Assembly (NCBI GenBank): GCA_002353825.1
Contig: DEKJ01000049.1
Location: 15,243 to 79,242, forward strand
From: Prevotella sp. UBA2725
Lineage (GTDB): Bacteria; Bacteroidota; Bacteroidia; Bacteroidales; Bacteroidaceae
DNA length: 64,000 nucleotides
Reading direction: 5' to 3'
Shown here: piece after piece, positions 8,659-17,890 of the stretch
Layout of the letters: the number at the start of each line of letters is the position of its first letter
Numbering within the stretch: position 1 is the first letter of the stretch
Notes under the pieces: generated by a model
Database searches by the model: none
Told to the model about the DNA's origin: nothing
Seen by the model: only the letters and a program-made list of their open reading frames with translations
Position numbers and translations under genes: made by a program

Positions 8659-9843
8659 ATGAAATTTGGTAAGAGAAAGATACACATCAGTCTTCTTCCG
8701 CGCGTCATCATCGCCATCATCCTCGGCCTCATAGCGGGCACCTTTCTGCCGGCAGCTCTTGTGCGCGTGTTCATCACGTTCAACAGCCTTTTCAGTGAGT
8801 TCTTAGGCTTCATGATCCCGCTGATCATAATTGGCCTCGTCACCCCCGCCATCGCTGACATCGGCCGAGGAGCAGGCAAGCTGTTGGCCGTGACGGTCGT
8901 CATCGCTTATGTCGACACCGTGGTGGCTGCCCTTCTCGGCTATGGCACGGGCTCGTGGCTCTTCCCTTCGATGATCGCCTCAACGGGTGCCATGCCGCAT
9001 ATTGCCAAAGGATTAGAGCTCACGCCCTATTTCACGATCTCCATTCCTCCGATGGTCGACGTGATGAGTGGTCTCGTCTTCTCTTTTCTCCTCGGCCTCG
9101 GCATCGCCTACGGTGGATTGAATGTCACCCACCGTGTGTTCGATGAGTTCAAATACATTGTCAACAAGACCATCGCCAAAGGCATCATCCCCTTCCTGCC
9201 ACTGTATATCTTCGGCGTTTTTCTCAACATGACGTACAATGGTCAGGCGAAGAAGGTCGTCATCGTCTTTGCCCAGATCATCGTTGTCATCTTTGTCCTC
9301 CACGTCTTCATCCTCGTTTACCAATATTGTATTGCCGGAGCTGTGGTCCGTAAGAATCCCTTCCGTATGTTGGGCAACATGCTGCCGGCTTATCTGACAG
9401 CCTTAGGCACGAGCTCTTCGGCGGCTACCATCCCTGTGACCCTTGCCCGCACACTGCGCAATGGCGTCTCCTCGTCAATAGCCAGTTTCGTCATCCCACT
9501 CTGCGCCACGATCCACCTCAGTGGCTCAGCGATGAAGATCACAGCATGTGCTCTGACGATCTGTCTCCTCACGGGCCGTGCTCACGACTTCCCACTGTTC
9601 CTTTATTTCATCCTGATGCTCTCCGTCGTCATGGTGGCAGCGCCCGGTGTGCCCGGTGGCGCTATCATGGCAGCGCTGGCCCCATTGGCAAGTATCCTCG
9701 GGTTCAATGCCGAGGCACAGGCACTGATGATCGCCCTCTACATCGCCATGGACAGTTTTGGTACAGCCTGCAACGTGACGGGCGACGGTGCCATCGCGCT
9801 TGTCGTAGACAAGATCTTCAAACCGAAAGAAGCAATTAGTTAA
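8659..9843 (+). CDS. Dicarboxylate/amino acid:cation symporter (DAACS family)
   Basis: A 394-residue inner-membrane symporter that couples uptake of dicarboxylates or of acidic or neutral amino acids to Na+ or H+. Family hallmarks are the serine-rich re-entrant loop GTSSSAATIPVT and the helix-8 motif with NVTGDGA, which holds substrate and Na+ ligands. A charged start (MKFGKRKIHISLLPR) precedes helix 1. The frame is open to 8536, but that region contains the promoter. The paralogue and its exact substrate are not determined. A long repeat-filled gap follows. Confidence 0.9.
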   Translation: MKFGKRKIHISLLPRVIIAIILGLIAGTFLPAALVRVFITFNSLFSEFLGFMIPLIIIGLVTPAIADIGRGAGKLLAVTVVIAYVDTVVAALLGYGTGSWLFPSMIASTGAMPHIAKGLELTPYFTISIPPMVDVMSGLVFSFLLGLGIAYGGLNVTHRVFDEFKYIVNKTIAKGIIPFLPLYIFGVFLNMTYNGQAKKVVIVFAQIIVVIFVLHVFILVYQYCIAGAVVRKNPFRMLGNMLPAYLTALGTSSSAATIPVTLARTLRNGVSSSIASFVIPLCATIHLSGSAMKITACALTICLLTGRAHDFPLFLYFILMLSVVMVAAPGVPGGAIMAALAPLASILGFNAEAQALMIALYIAMDSFGTACNVTGDGAIALVVDKIFKPKEAIS

Positions 9844-9884
9844 GTTGAGTTAGGGGCTACACGGTTAGCCAAATAAGCACCTAT

Positions 9885-10280
9885 CATAGAACAAAGGGTG
9901 ATAATACCTGGGCAGTAGGTTGAATTGGGGACACCTGCACCTCGGAGAGGTGCCACATGGTTAGCCCCACGTGAGGCGCAGCCGAAACGTGGGGCTAGAA
10001 TAGTGCAGATGACTTGAATTCCGGCCTCGAAGAGGGCGAACATGGGCTGGGCGCTGGTCTGGAAACGCTTTCTGCACCCTATTTGAGGTTCGCCCTCTTC
10101 GAGGCCGGATTGCAACGAAACGCCAACGATCCTAAACCCCATGTTGCGTCGCTTCGCTCCTTGCATGGGGCTAACCATGTTCAACCTCTTCGAGGTCGTC
10201 CTCAGAGCTAACCGTGTGGCAACTCTCCGATGTGCCACACCTTTTACCTGGAAACAGCATATTATCACTTGTTTCAACCT
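9885..10280. repeat. Composite hairpin-repeat element filling the 549-bp gap
   Basis: The gap 9844-10392 holds no gene. It contains a chain of stem-loops: GCACCTCGGAGAGGTGC at 9938-9952; CCCCACGT...ACGTGGGG around 9965-9995; a perfect 21-bp inverted repeat with arms 10021-10041 and 10088-10108 (core CCTCGAAGAGGG); CCCCATG...CATGGGG at 10137-10170; and GTGTGGCA...TGTGCCACAC near 10214-10240. The outer edges (GGGTGATAATA near 9897 and TATTATCAC near 10260) are inverted relative to each other. The CCCCACGT and CTCGAAGAGG modules also occur in the MITE-like element at 55758-55983. Confidence 0.7.
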
Positions 10281-10356
10281 CTTTTCAAACAGAAGACGAT
10301 TCGTTGTCGTAACGACTTTGTCACGCAGTAGCAGTAATCCGGTAATATCAGGCCAT

Positions 10357-10364
10357 TATCTTTG
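10357..10364 (+). promoter_or_regulatory. -7 box for glycosyltransferase gene
   Basis: TATCTTTG, 28 bp before the ATG at 10393. Confidence 0.6.
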
Positions 10365-10392
10365 CCCACGATTAACGTAAAGATAATAGATT

Positions 10393-11574
10393 ATGATTGG
10401 ATTGTTCAATGAGTGCTTTCCGCCGGTAATGGACGGTGTGTCAATAACCGTGTACAATCTTGCCCAGCAGTTCTACAAAGCAGGCCAAGACGTCAGTGTC
10501 ATAACTCCCAGCTGTCCGGGACTGAGAAGTGCCGACTATCCTTTCGACATATTAACCTATTTTTCTCTGCCTGTCCCCATCCGCCCACCCTATCGTTGTG
10601 GCATGCCATTCCTCGATATGAAGTTTCAGCGCACATTGGAAGAGACGAAGTTTGACGTGGTGCATGCCCACAGTCCCTTCTCTTCGGGCAAGCTTGCGCT
10701 CAAGGTGGCTCGTGCACAAGGCATCCCTTTGGTGGCAACCTTTCATTCCAAGTACCGCGATGACTTCATGCGCATCTTCAAGAATGAAACTATCGTCAAC
10801 CATATCATCCGTCAGATTGTCGACTTCTACGAACAGGCTGATGAGGTGTGGGTGCCACAGGCCTCAGTGGGTCGAACCCTGCGCTCCTACGGCTACAAAG
10901 GTCATTACAGTGTGATGGAGAACGGCTGCGAGTTTGCCGGCATGAAATATTCAGAGCAAGGAAAGCAGGAAGCCCGCCAGATGCTGCATATCGACAACAA
11001 CGAGCCGATGCTGCTCTTCGTAGGCCAGCATATCTGGGAGAAGAACCTGAGGCTCGTCATCGAAGCTCTGGGTAAGATCGCCAAGACTCCTTACCATGCC
11101 GTCTTCGTCGGCGACGGCTATGCACGCGAGGAACTCATCGCCATGGCTACCCGCATGGGACTGACCGGCCATACCGACTATCACCAGGACAAAGTGACGT
11201 TCCTCGGCAGCATCACCGACCGTGAACTGATCCGTCAGATCTATACAGGTGCTGACCTGCTGCTCTTCCCGTCGATGTACGACAACGCACCACTCGTTGT
11301 GCGTGAGGCTGCAGCCATGCACACGCCAGCTATCGTGGCACGCCACTCCAACACCTCGGAGATCATCACCGACAATTACAATGGGTTCATCGCCGACAAC
11401 AACGTCGATGCTTTCGCCGCCCGGCTCAAGGAACTGCTCGGACAGCCACGTCTCTTGGCCAAGGCTTCAGAGATAGCGCCTCGCACCATCGTCCGCTCGT
11501 GGAAGAGCGTAGCCGAGGAGACTCTGCGCCGCTATCAGCTTCTCATCGGCCTGCAACACTACCAGGTGGCATGA
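10393..11574 (+). CDS. GT4 family glycosyltransferase (alpha-mannosyltransferase-like)
   Basis: A 393-residue GT-B fold retaining glycosyltransferase. The N-terminal acceptor domain starts NECFPPVMDGVSITVYNLA, like PimB/MgtA-type mannosyltransferases. It is followed by VVHAHSPFSSGKLAL and AGMKY (GCEF). The donor domain carries LLFVGQHIWEKNL and the C-terminal glutamate motif LFPSMYDNAPLVVREAAAM (E-x7-E variant). It probably transfers a sugar from a nucleotide-sugar donor to a lipid or glycan acceptor at the cytoplasmic face. It overlaps the next gene by 4 bp (ATGA), so it is coupled to an LPG-synthase-type membrane protein. Confidence 0.85.
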   Translation: MIGLFNECFPPVMDGVSITVYNLAQQFYKAGQDVSVITPSCPGLRSADYPFDILTYFSLPVPIRPPYRCGMPFLDMKFQRTLEETKFDVVHAHSPFSSGKLALKVARAQGIPLVATFHSKYRDDFMRIFKNETIVNHIIRQIVDFYEQADEVWVPQASVGRTLRSYGYKGHYSVMENGCEFAGMKYSEQGKQEARQMLHIDNNEPMLLFVGQHIWEKNLRLVIEALGKIAKTPYHAVFVGDGYAREELIAMATRMGLTGHTDYHQDKVTFLGSITDRELIRQIYTGADLLLFPSMYDNAPLVVREAAAMHTPAIVARHSNTSEIITDNYNGFIADNNVDAFAARLKELLGQPRLLAKASEIAPRTIVRSWKSVAEETLRRYQLLIGLQHYQVA

Positions 11575-12575
11575 AACTCGGCTATATCTATGCGGCCATA
11601 CTTATCGGCATTGCCGTCGTTGTCGGCATGCTGCTCTGTGAATTCAACATTCACTCCCTCTCACAGATCCAGTTCACCTGGGCTTTCTTCTCAGGTATCG
11701 TAGGTGCTGCAATACTTGTGGCCCTACAAAACCTCATGATGGCGACACGCTTCAAACTGCTCGCGGGCGCTCCACTGACCTTACGCAAGGCGCTAAGGGT
11801 AGATCTGATGTGTGAGTTCACCTCTGCTGTCACCCCCTCATCCGTGGGTGGCAGTGGTTTCACGCTTCTTTATCTCAACCGCGAAGGCATCAGCATGGGG
11901 CACAGTACCTTCGCCATGTTGGCAGCGCTCTTGGCCGACGAGGCCTTCCTCTCCGTCAGTTCACTCCTACTCTTCCTCTTCGTCCCCATTCCCAACCTGC
12001 AAGGACCTGAATGGCTGCACTATGGCATTAAATGGCTCTTCGGGGTCAGCTCCGTCATCGTGTTATGTTGGTCTGCTCTGTTATTGATACTCATCTTTTA
12101 TCGTCCCGAATGGATTGCGGGTATCGTAGCCTTTGTCTGCAAACTACCTTGGTTGCGGAGGTTCCAAGGTAAGGTACTGCGCTTCTCCGCTGACCTGCGT
12201 GTCGCTTCAATGCAGGCACGGCAGAAGAGCGTTAGCTTCTGGATGAAGATTGCTACGGTCACAGCCGTAGCCTGGATGTCTCGTTTCGGCGTGGCAGTAG
12301 CCGTGCTCAGTGCCTTTGCCCCCCAAGGAAACCTTTTTCAAGCGTGGATGATGCAATGGGTCTTGTGGATGGTGTCGATGATCAGTCCTACGCCTGGAGG
12401 CAGTGGCCTCGCCGAACTGATGTTCGGCTGGTATTACCGCGACTATTTCGCAGATGCCTCCATGGTCGTCATTGCCGTGATGATCTGGCGCCTGCTGTCC
12501 TATTACTCCTATCTCATCATAGGAACCGTATTATTGCCCGGCGTGTTCAAGAAACGGAAAGAGACGGACAAATAA
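11571..12575 (+). CDS. Lysylphosphatidylglycerol synthase TM-region family (UPF0104) membrane protein
   Basis: A 334-residue polytopic membrane protein resembling the flippase half of MprF or YbhN. Visible family features are EFTSAVTPSSVGGSGFTLLYL near residue 80-100 and SPTPGGSGLAEL near 280. Only the membrane domain is present; there is no aminoacyl transferase domain. The start at 11571 overlaps the glycosyltransferase stop; an upstream in-frame start lies wholly inside that gene. Pairing with a GT4 enzyme suggests synthesis and translocation of a glycolipid (inference). Confidence 0.82.
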   Translation: MKLGYIYAAILIGIAVVVGMLLCEFNIHSLSQIQFTWAFFSGIVGAAILVALQNLMMATRFKLLAGAPLTLRKALRVDLMCEFTSAVTPSSVGGSGFTLLYLNREGISMGHSTFAMLAALLADEAFLSVSSLLLFLFVPIPNLQGPEWLHYGIKWLFGVSSVIVLCWSALLLILIFYRPEWIAGIVAFVCKLPWLRRFQGKVLRFSADLRVASMQARQKSVSFWMKIATVTAVAWMSRFGVAVAVLSAFAPQGNLFQAWMMQWVLWMVSMISPTPGGSGLAELMFGWYYRDYFADASMVVIAVMIWRLLSYYSYLIIGTVLLPGVFKKRKETDK

Positions 12576-12632
12576 GATTTTTGCCTCTATTTGTTGTAAT
12601 ACCTATTACATTTGCATGCAAAACGGGTTATA

Positions 12633-12716
12633 TTATTGTTTTTCGATAAAATATTATCGATTTTATTTGGAGGCAAAGAGAATTCTTCTTAACTTTGCGA
12701 TATCGAAAAACAATAA
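12633..12716. promoter_or_regulatory. Inverted-repeat operator candidate around the DUF2975-HTH promoter
   Basis: Two perfect 16-bp arms, TTATTGTTTTTCGATA at 12633-12648 and its reverse complement at 12701-12716, flank the -7 box at 12690-12697. A further palindrome, CGATAAAATATTATCG, lies at 12644-12659. The downstream arm would cover the transcription start. This fits autoregulation by the HTH protein encoded in the operon (inference). Confidence 0.5.
12690..12697 (+). promoter_or_regulatory. -7 box for DUF2975-HTH operon
   Basis: TAACTTTG, 36 bp before the ATG at 12733 and between the arms of the inverted repeat. Confidence 0.65.
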
Positions 12717-12732
12717 ATAAATAACGAGAGGT

Positions 12733-13407
12733 ATGAAAACAAAGAAAAAGTTCAATATACTGAGCATCCTATTGCTCATCGCCTTTTTCGCTGCTAATGT
12801 GGCAGACTTCATGAGTGACTTCAATTATGCAATGATGTCTATGTCCGATGGGGCCGAGGAGGCTAATAACGAGTACGACTCACCACGTGGGCAAACATAT
12901 TATTACGATTTCTTCAATGTCCGTCCAAATCATCGATATGATATCGCGGCACGCAACACCAAGACTGGCAAAATCGACTCTCTGCAGATTATTGCCGTGC
13001 ATGCCAAAGTAACAGGCACAGAGGAGATAAACAAACGCGATACAATATTCTCCATTGTAGGCTTTTTTATTTTCATACCTATATTTTTTTGTAGCATATA
13101 TTTCCTTTATATCTTTGTCAGACTTGTCTGGTCAGTCAATAAAGGAGAAGGGTTCTCTAAAAATACTACACACCGATTAAAAGTCTTGGGATGGTTATGT
13201 CTGGCACTTTTCTGCCTAGAAATATTCGAAACGACTGCCATTAATTATAGGAATGGTCTTGTCGATTATGCGCAATATCCTATCTCGGGTACTTATGAAA
13301 CGTTCCCAGATTTTCTTTTGCTCATTCTCTTCTTTGCCTTCTTGCTCTTCGCCCAGTTCTTTGAGCTCGGCCAGAAGATGAAAGAGGAACAGGACCTGAC
13401 GATATAA
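12733..13407 (+). CDS. DUF2975 domain membrane protein
   Basis: A 224-residue membrane protein with about four helices: one near the N-terminus, one at about 100-125, one at 155-175 and one at 190-215. The VNKGEGFSKNTTHRLKVLGW stretch after helix 2 is characteristic of DUF2975 proteins. Its function is unknown. DUF2975 genes are usually paired with a small HTH regulator of the YozG type, as here: the HTH gene starts 12 bp after the stop. An inverted repeat at the promoter suggests autoregulation. Confidence 0.85.
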   Translation: MKTKKKFNILSILLLIAFFAANVADFMSDFNYAMMSMSDGAEEANNEYDSPRGQTYYYDFFNVRPNHRYDIAARNTKTGKIDSLQIIAVHAKVTGTEEINKRDTIFSIVGFFIFIPIFFCSIYFLYIFVRLVWSVNKGEGFSKNTTHRLKVLGWLCLALFCLEIFETTAINYRNGLVDYAQYPISGTYETFPDFLLLILFFAFLLFAQFFELGQKMKEEQDLTI

Positions 13408-13419
13408 GGAGGATTGCAT

Positions 13420-13644
13420 ATGGGAAAGATTATTGTCAACCTCGACGTGGAGATGGCGAAGCGCAAGATATCGTCCAACGACCTGGCGCAGATGATAGGT
13501 ATCACGCCTGTCAACCTGTCCATTCTGAAGACAGGCAAAGCCAAAGCCATCCGTTTCTCTACGCTGTCAGCTATCTGCAAGTCGCTACACTGCCAGCCGG
13601 GAGATATCCTGGAATATCGTGATGATGAAGAAGAAGACATTTGA
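13420..13644 (+). CDS. XRE/YozG-type HTH transcriptional regulator
   Basis: A 74-residue Cro/CI-like regulator, almost entirely one helix-turn-helix domain. Recognition features are SSNDLAQMIGITPVNLSILKTGKAKAIRFSTLSAICKSLHCQPGDILEY, shown here in part: helix 2 is DLAQMIGIT and helix 3 is VNLSILKTGK. ATG at 13420 is chosen over a TTG at 13414. It is preceded by AAGGAGG overlapping the upstream stop, a strong Shine-Dalgarno sequence and unusual for this genome. It probably represses or controls its own operon. Confidence 0.88.
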   Translation: MGKIIVNLDVEMAKRKISSNDLAQMIGITPVNLSILKTGKAKAIRFSTLSAICKSLHCQPGDILEYRDDEEEDI

Positions 13645-13681
13645 TAAACATAACTTTACATCAACCTTTAATTCTACAATT

Positions 13682-16510
13682 ATGAGAGTAAAGCATTTAT
13701 TAATCGCAGCCTTGCTCGTGGTCCCGAGCCTGAGTTTTGCTCAGCAGGAGAACCCGGCAGAGGCACAGCAGATGCCACTCATCCCTGAGGACACAGCGGT
13801 CATCGTCGGTCATCTTGACAATGGACTGACCTATTACATCCGCCACAACAACTATCCGAAGGGAAAAGTGAACTTCTACATCGCCCAGCGTGTGGGTGCT
13901 ATCCAGGAGGAGGATGATCAGGATGGTCTGGCTCACTTCCTCGAGCACATGGCGTTTAACGGCTCGAAACATTTCCCCGGCGACACTGTGACGAAATTTA
14001 TGGATGATCTCGGTGCTCAGTGGAATGCCTACACAACGTCTGACCACACCGTGTACCATGTCAACGGAGTGAGCAACGAGCGAGAGAGCGCCCTCGACAG
14101 CTGTCTGCTTCTACTCAGTGACTGGTCGGAAGGCCTGACGCTCGACGAGAGCCAGCTCAACGACCAGCGCGACGTCGTCCACAACGAGTACCGTAGCCAC
14201 AATGCTATCCAGCGTCTGGCCGAGCAAAGTCTGCCGGCTCTGTTTCCCAACAGTCGTTATGGCACGCGCACGGTCATCGGTAATATGGATGTCGTAGACC
14301 ACTGCAACAGCAACCGTCTGCGCGACTATTACCATAAATGGTACTATCCCGCCAACCAGGCTATCATCGTCGTAGGTGACATCGACCCGCATAAGTTTGA
14401 GGCAAAGATCAAGAAGCTCTTCGCTCCCCTGCCCGTTCCTCCGACAGCCCACAAAGCCGAGGACCTGCAGGTTGACGACAACGATACGACCCTCTATTAT
14501 GCAGGAAGTGATAAGGAGATGGCACAGACCTACTTCGTCATTTTCCGTAAGGACGAGGTCATCCCTGCTGAGATGAAGCAGACCATTCCATACATGCTTA
14601 TGCAAGATCTCAAGGAACTGGGCACAAGCATGTTCAACAACCGCATGCGCACGCTCGCTCAACAGCCCAATGCTGATTTCGTCCTTGCCTCTTCAACAGA
14701 TACAGACTACGGCATGACATCTCGCACCCGCAAGGCCCTGACATTACAGGTTGTACCAAAGCCGGGTAAGGAGACTGCTGCGCTGAAACAAGCGCTCACC
14801 GAGATGAAGCGCGTACAGAAGTACGGCTTCACCAACTCTGAGTTCAAGCAGGCTATGGATGCTTTCAAAGCTGAACTTGAGAAGAACTATAACAACCGTG
14901 CCACCATTAAGAATGATGACTACGCCCAGACACTTATTGAGAACTTCCTCGACAAGGAGCCTTATCCTTCTATCGACCAGGAATATCCTATCCAGCAACA
15001 GGTGCTGCCCATGCTCAATGCCGGTATGGTCAACCAAGCCATCGAACCAATGTTCGACATCAGTGAGAAGAACTTCGCTGTCGCTGCTTACGCCATGCAG
15101 AAAGATGGCAAGCCTGTCGTCACGCTTGCAGACTTGAAGAAAGCTGTCGCCGACGCCCGCAATACAGAAGTATCTGCTCCTGTCGACACCATGAAAGAGG
15201 TAGCGCTGATGCCTGTTCTCCCGAAGGCCGGAAAGATTGTCAAGGAAACAACTAATAACAAACTTGGCTATAAGGAACTGACTTTGTCTAATGGTGCGAA
15301 GGTCATTCTGAAGAAGACCGACTATAAAGCCAATGAGATCCTGGTCAATGCCTCAGCGCCCGGCGGTAAGGCTGTTGCCAAAGACGAGGATCTGAGCACA
15401 CGTCGACTGTTTGAGACGGCTTTCCAGATTCATGGACTGGGCACAAAGAGCTACAATGATCTTCAGAACCTCGCTCAGACGAAGCAGACAAATGTCAGCG
15501 ACGGTATCAGCAATGACTTGCACTATGTAACTGGTTCTACAACGAACGAAAATATCGAGACGCTGATGCAAGAGCTCAACCTCAGCTTCACAGGTGTGAA
15601 GAAGGACGATGCGTTCTACCAGCAGATCTTATCCATACTGAACAGCTATGCCTCCAGTAAGCAAGACAACCCAGAATCGATCATCAACGACTCTACAGAA
15701 TACTACACACACAGCAAGCGCGCTGATGTTCTCTCTCCCGATCCGGCTGACCTGACCAAAGCCAGCTATGACAAGATTCTGAATCTCCGCCGTCAACTCT
15801 TCAGCAATGCTGCAGACTTTACCTTCGTCTTTGTAGGCAGTTTCGATGAGGCAAAGATCCGCCCGCTCATCGAGAGATACATCGCTTCGCTCCCATCAAC
15901 CAAGAAGAAGACCGTCGTCGTCGATGACCGTAGCTATACCAAGGGTAAAGTAGACCGCGAGTTCACCACGAAGATGGGTAACCCACAGAGTGTGACAATG
16001 GATACCTATCGTTCAGAGAAGGTGCCTTACACACTGAAGAACCTCGTGAACGCACAGGTTCTTGGACAGGTGCTGTGGAACAAGGAGTTTGATATCATCC
16101 GCGAGCGTGAGAGTGCTGCTTATACGCCGCAGCCGAGTGCTACACTTGAGAATGACCTCACTGGCTCTTATCTGATCATCAGCTCACAGCTTCAGACCAA
16201 TCCTGCCAAGACCGCCCGCGCCACTGAACTCGCTGACAGTATCGTTACGACCATTGCCAAGGGTGTCACCCCTGACGATATCCAGAAAGGTCGTGAGGCT
16301 CTGCAGAAGAGTCATGACGACGCCGTCAAGACGAACAGCTACTGGATGGATGTCCTCAGCGACTATGCTATCTATGCTGTCGACAAGCACACCGACTACA
16401 ACAAGGAGCTCCGTGCCGTCAACCCCGCATCAATTGGTGAGATTGCCAACACCATCCTCAAGGCTGGCAACCACGTACGGGTTGAGATGAATGCTGTACC
16501 CAACAAATAG
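13682..16510 (+). CDS. M16 family zinc metallopeptidase (periplasmic, two-domain)
   Basis: A 942-residue insulinase/pitrilysin-family protease. The signal peptide is MRVKHLLIAALLVVPSLSFA, which decides the start at 13682; an earlier in-frame ATG at 13619 overlaps the HTH gene. The inverted zinc motif HFLEH is at 85-89 (His85, Glu88, His89), and the downstream acidic ligand lies in the NEYRSHNAIQ region. Two M16 repeats follow, each an active-type or inactive-type half, with a second-half motif VIRERESAAYTPQPS. It degrades peptides in the periplasm or at the cell surface. A second M16 gene lies at 42893. Confidence 0.92.
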   Translation: MRVKHLLIAALLVVPSLSFAQQENPAEAQQMPLIPEDTAVIVGHLDNGLTYYIRHNNYPKGKVNFYIAQRVGAIQEEDDQDGLAHFLEHMAFNGSKHFPGDTVTKFMDDLGAQWNAYTTSDHTVYHVNGVSNERESALDSCLLLLSDWSEGLTLDESQLNDQRDVVHNEYRSHNAIQRLAEQSLPALFPNSRYGTRTVIGNMDVVDHCNSNRLRDYYHKWYYPANQAIIVVGDIDPHKFEAKIKKLFAPLPVPPTAHKAEDLQVDDNDTTLYYAGSDKEMAQTYFVIFRKDEVIPAEMKQTIPYMLMQDLKELGTSMFNNRMRTLAQQPNADFVLASSTDTDYGMTSRTRKALTLQVVPKPGKETAALKQALTEMKRVQKYGFTNSEFKQAMDAFKAELEKNYNNRATIKNDDYAQTLIENFLDKEPYPSIDQEYPIQQQVLPMLNAGMVNQAIEPMFDISEKNFAVAAYAMQKDGKPVVTLADLKKAVADARNTEVSAPVDTMKEVALMPVLPKAGKIVKETTNNKLGYKELTLSNGAKVILKKTDYKANEILVNASAPGGKAVAKDEDLSTRRLFETAFQIHGLGTKSYNDLQNLAQTKQTNVSDGISNDLHYVTGSTTNENIETLMQELNLSFTGVKKDDAFYQQILSILNSYASSKQDNPESIINDSTEYYTHSKRADVLSPDPADLTKASYDKILNLRRQLFSNAADFTFVFVGSFDEAKIRPLIERYIASLPSTKKKTVVVDDRSYTKGKVDREFTTKMGNPQSVTMDTYRSEKVPYTLKNLVNAQVLGQVLWNKEFDIIRERESAAYTPQPSATLENDLTGSYLIISSQLQTNPAKTARATELADSIVTTIAKGVTPDDIQKGREALQKSHDDAVKTNSYWMDVLSDYAIYAVDKHTDYNKELRAVNPASIGEIANTILKAGNHVRVEMNAVPNK

Positions 16511-16517
16511 GTATTAA

Positions 16518-17270
16518 TTACATCACCGCCTCTTTGAGGATAGTCTCGTTGGCATGACTGTCGATGTCTGCCGCCTGTTTCTCCTCAAAGAGGCTATGGC
16601 CGAGATCATATTCCCCACAGACATCCAAACCGATGACACGCTCGCGGCTAAAGATATCACCCAAGATAGTCTTTAGTTCTGCGAGCGTAACTTTTCCCTG
16701 ATCCCAGTTAGTCTCAGCATCTTTTGTCGACAGCACATCCTTATCAATAGACACATAAACTGGAAGACGCCCTGCATCTTTCGGAGCTCTGATCTGATGG
16801 CGATGGATAAGTTCCTCATCGTCGAAGAGCACCCGGTTGCCCCACTCTTGTGTGGCTTTGCGCTCTGCTCCCGCAGGGGTACCCAAGACAAGAACCTCCC
16901 GAAGATTCTTATTGTGAATCAGCATCTCCCGCACCCAAGAACCACACGACAATAATCCGGGGATCTTAGAAGGTTGCATGTCCGTGTGATGGTCAAAGAG
17001 AATGAGCCGGAACGGTTCATGAATCATGTTTGTCCACAGTTTCGTGACATAATGGTAGTTGCCATTGTCGATAAAATGAATGCCTTCAGGCCCAAGCTTT
17101 GAAATACGCTTAGTAATCTTCTGAGCTGCCTCCCGCGTGCAATACCCGTCAGTACCACTGATATCTGAACAGTCGATATGCGTCAGCCGCTTATCCAATG
17201 CAAAAGGCTCCCAGCGATAAATACCTGAAAAATTCATGACCACTACCGGTCTACTTTGTAACTCGTTCAT
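16518..17270 (-). CDS. Arginase/formiminoglutamase family hydrolase
   Basis: A 250-residue ureohydrolase-fold enzyme. Metal motifs are FDHHTD (Asp93, His95, Asp97 region) and SIDKDVL (Asp176, Asp178), followed by TNWDQG. The first HGG-type motif of true arginases is replaced by FIDNGNYHY. The family hydrolyses guanidino or formimino groups with a binuclear Mn centre, but the exact substrate (arginine, agmatine, formiminoglutamate) is not clear. The gene is convergent with the M16 peptidase gene, 7 bp apart with no obvious terminator. A hairpin at 17284-17308 lies just upstream of its start. Confidence 0.82.
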   Translation of the reverse strand: MNELQSRPVVVMNFSGIYRWEPFALDKRLTHIDCSDISGTDGYCTREAAQKITKRISKLGPEGIHFIDNGNYHYVTKLWTNMIHEPFRLILFDHHTDMQPSKIPGLLSCGSWVREMLIHNKNLREVLVLGTPAGAERKATQEWGNRVLFDDEELIHRHQIRAPKDAGRLPVYVSIDKDVLSTKDAETNWDQGKVTLAELKTILGDIFSRERVIGLDVCGEYDLGHSLFEEKQAADIDSHANETILKEAVM

Positions 17271-17283
17271 GTATAATGTCTCC

Positions 17284-17308
17284 TAATATTCTTCGTGAAA
17301 GAATATTA
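17284..17308. promoter_or_regulatory. Perfect 10-bp inverted repeat upstream of the arginase-family gene
   Basis: TAATATTCTT, 5-nt spacer, AAGAATATTA, in the divergent gap 17271-17380 (arginase-family gene leftward, membrane protein rightward). It could be an operator or an RNA hairpin in the leader; the sequence does not decide. Confidence 0.4.
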
Positions 17309-17380
17309 CAAACATTGTGCCAAGAGGAGGACGGGCACACTTTTTGTTAAGCATCAACAAAAATAGATTGTTTGAATGAA

Positions 17381-17851
17381 ATGAAAACAAAAAGAATCAT
17401 CAGTCTGGCAGAACTGGTTATCACGATGCTGTATATCATGCTCTGCACCGTCTATTGCGGCAGTCTGCCTCACAGCATGTCGTGCACCTCGTATCTCATC
17501 CCCCACTACTATGACTTCTCCATCTACGTGCTGACCGTTATCATTTTTGTCGCCACAACATTGTTCAAAGGTTGCGACAAGAAAGAAAAGATCATGGTAT
17601 GGCTGATGATCATCGGTCTCATCGACGTAGCGCTTTCACCTCATTATCATACCGACAACACATTCTTGCACTATTTCGGCGGCATTCTCTGTTGCGTAGC
17701 CTCTGTCGTCTATGTCTCCCACCGTGCACCCAAACTGCTTTACCTTTGGATCCCCTGTTTTGTCATCTGCCTGATCTATCCTCCTTGCCACATTCTCTTT
17801 GAAGAGTTCTTCTGCTTATTAGAAATGGTCCTGCTTAACCTGCTGATTTAG
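17381..17851 (+). CDS. Small cysteine-containing membrane protein, unknown function
   Basis: A 156-residue protein with four or five transmembrane helices and no family I recognise. Short loops contain paired cysteines (MLCTVYCGSLPHSMSCTSY; GILCCVAS; PCHIL). The layout (basic MKTKR start, helix, short periplasmic loop, repeat) is that of a small integral membrane protein. ATG at 17381 is preferred to the TTG at 17372. The neighbours give no functional hint. A 22-bp tandem repeat array follows. Confidence 0.55.
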   Translation: MKTKRIISLAELVITMLYIMLCTVYCGSLPHSMSCTSYLIPHYYDFSIYVLTVIIFVATTLFKGCDKKEKIMVWLMIIGLIDVALSPHYHTDNTFLHYFGGILCCVASVVYVSHRAPKLLYLWIPCFVICLIYPPCHILFEEFFCLLEMVLLNLLI

Positions 17852-17890
17852 GCGAATTTATTTGTAAAAAAGCCAGTGCCGGATCACGTC

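Noticed and set aside
10014..10211. Short plus-strand open frame in the hairpin-rich gap
   Set aside because: Its peptide is read through nested inverted repeats and has no start context or relatives; treated as non-coding.
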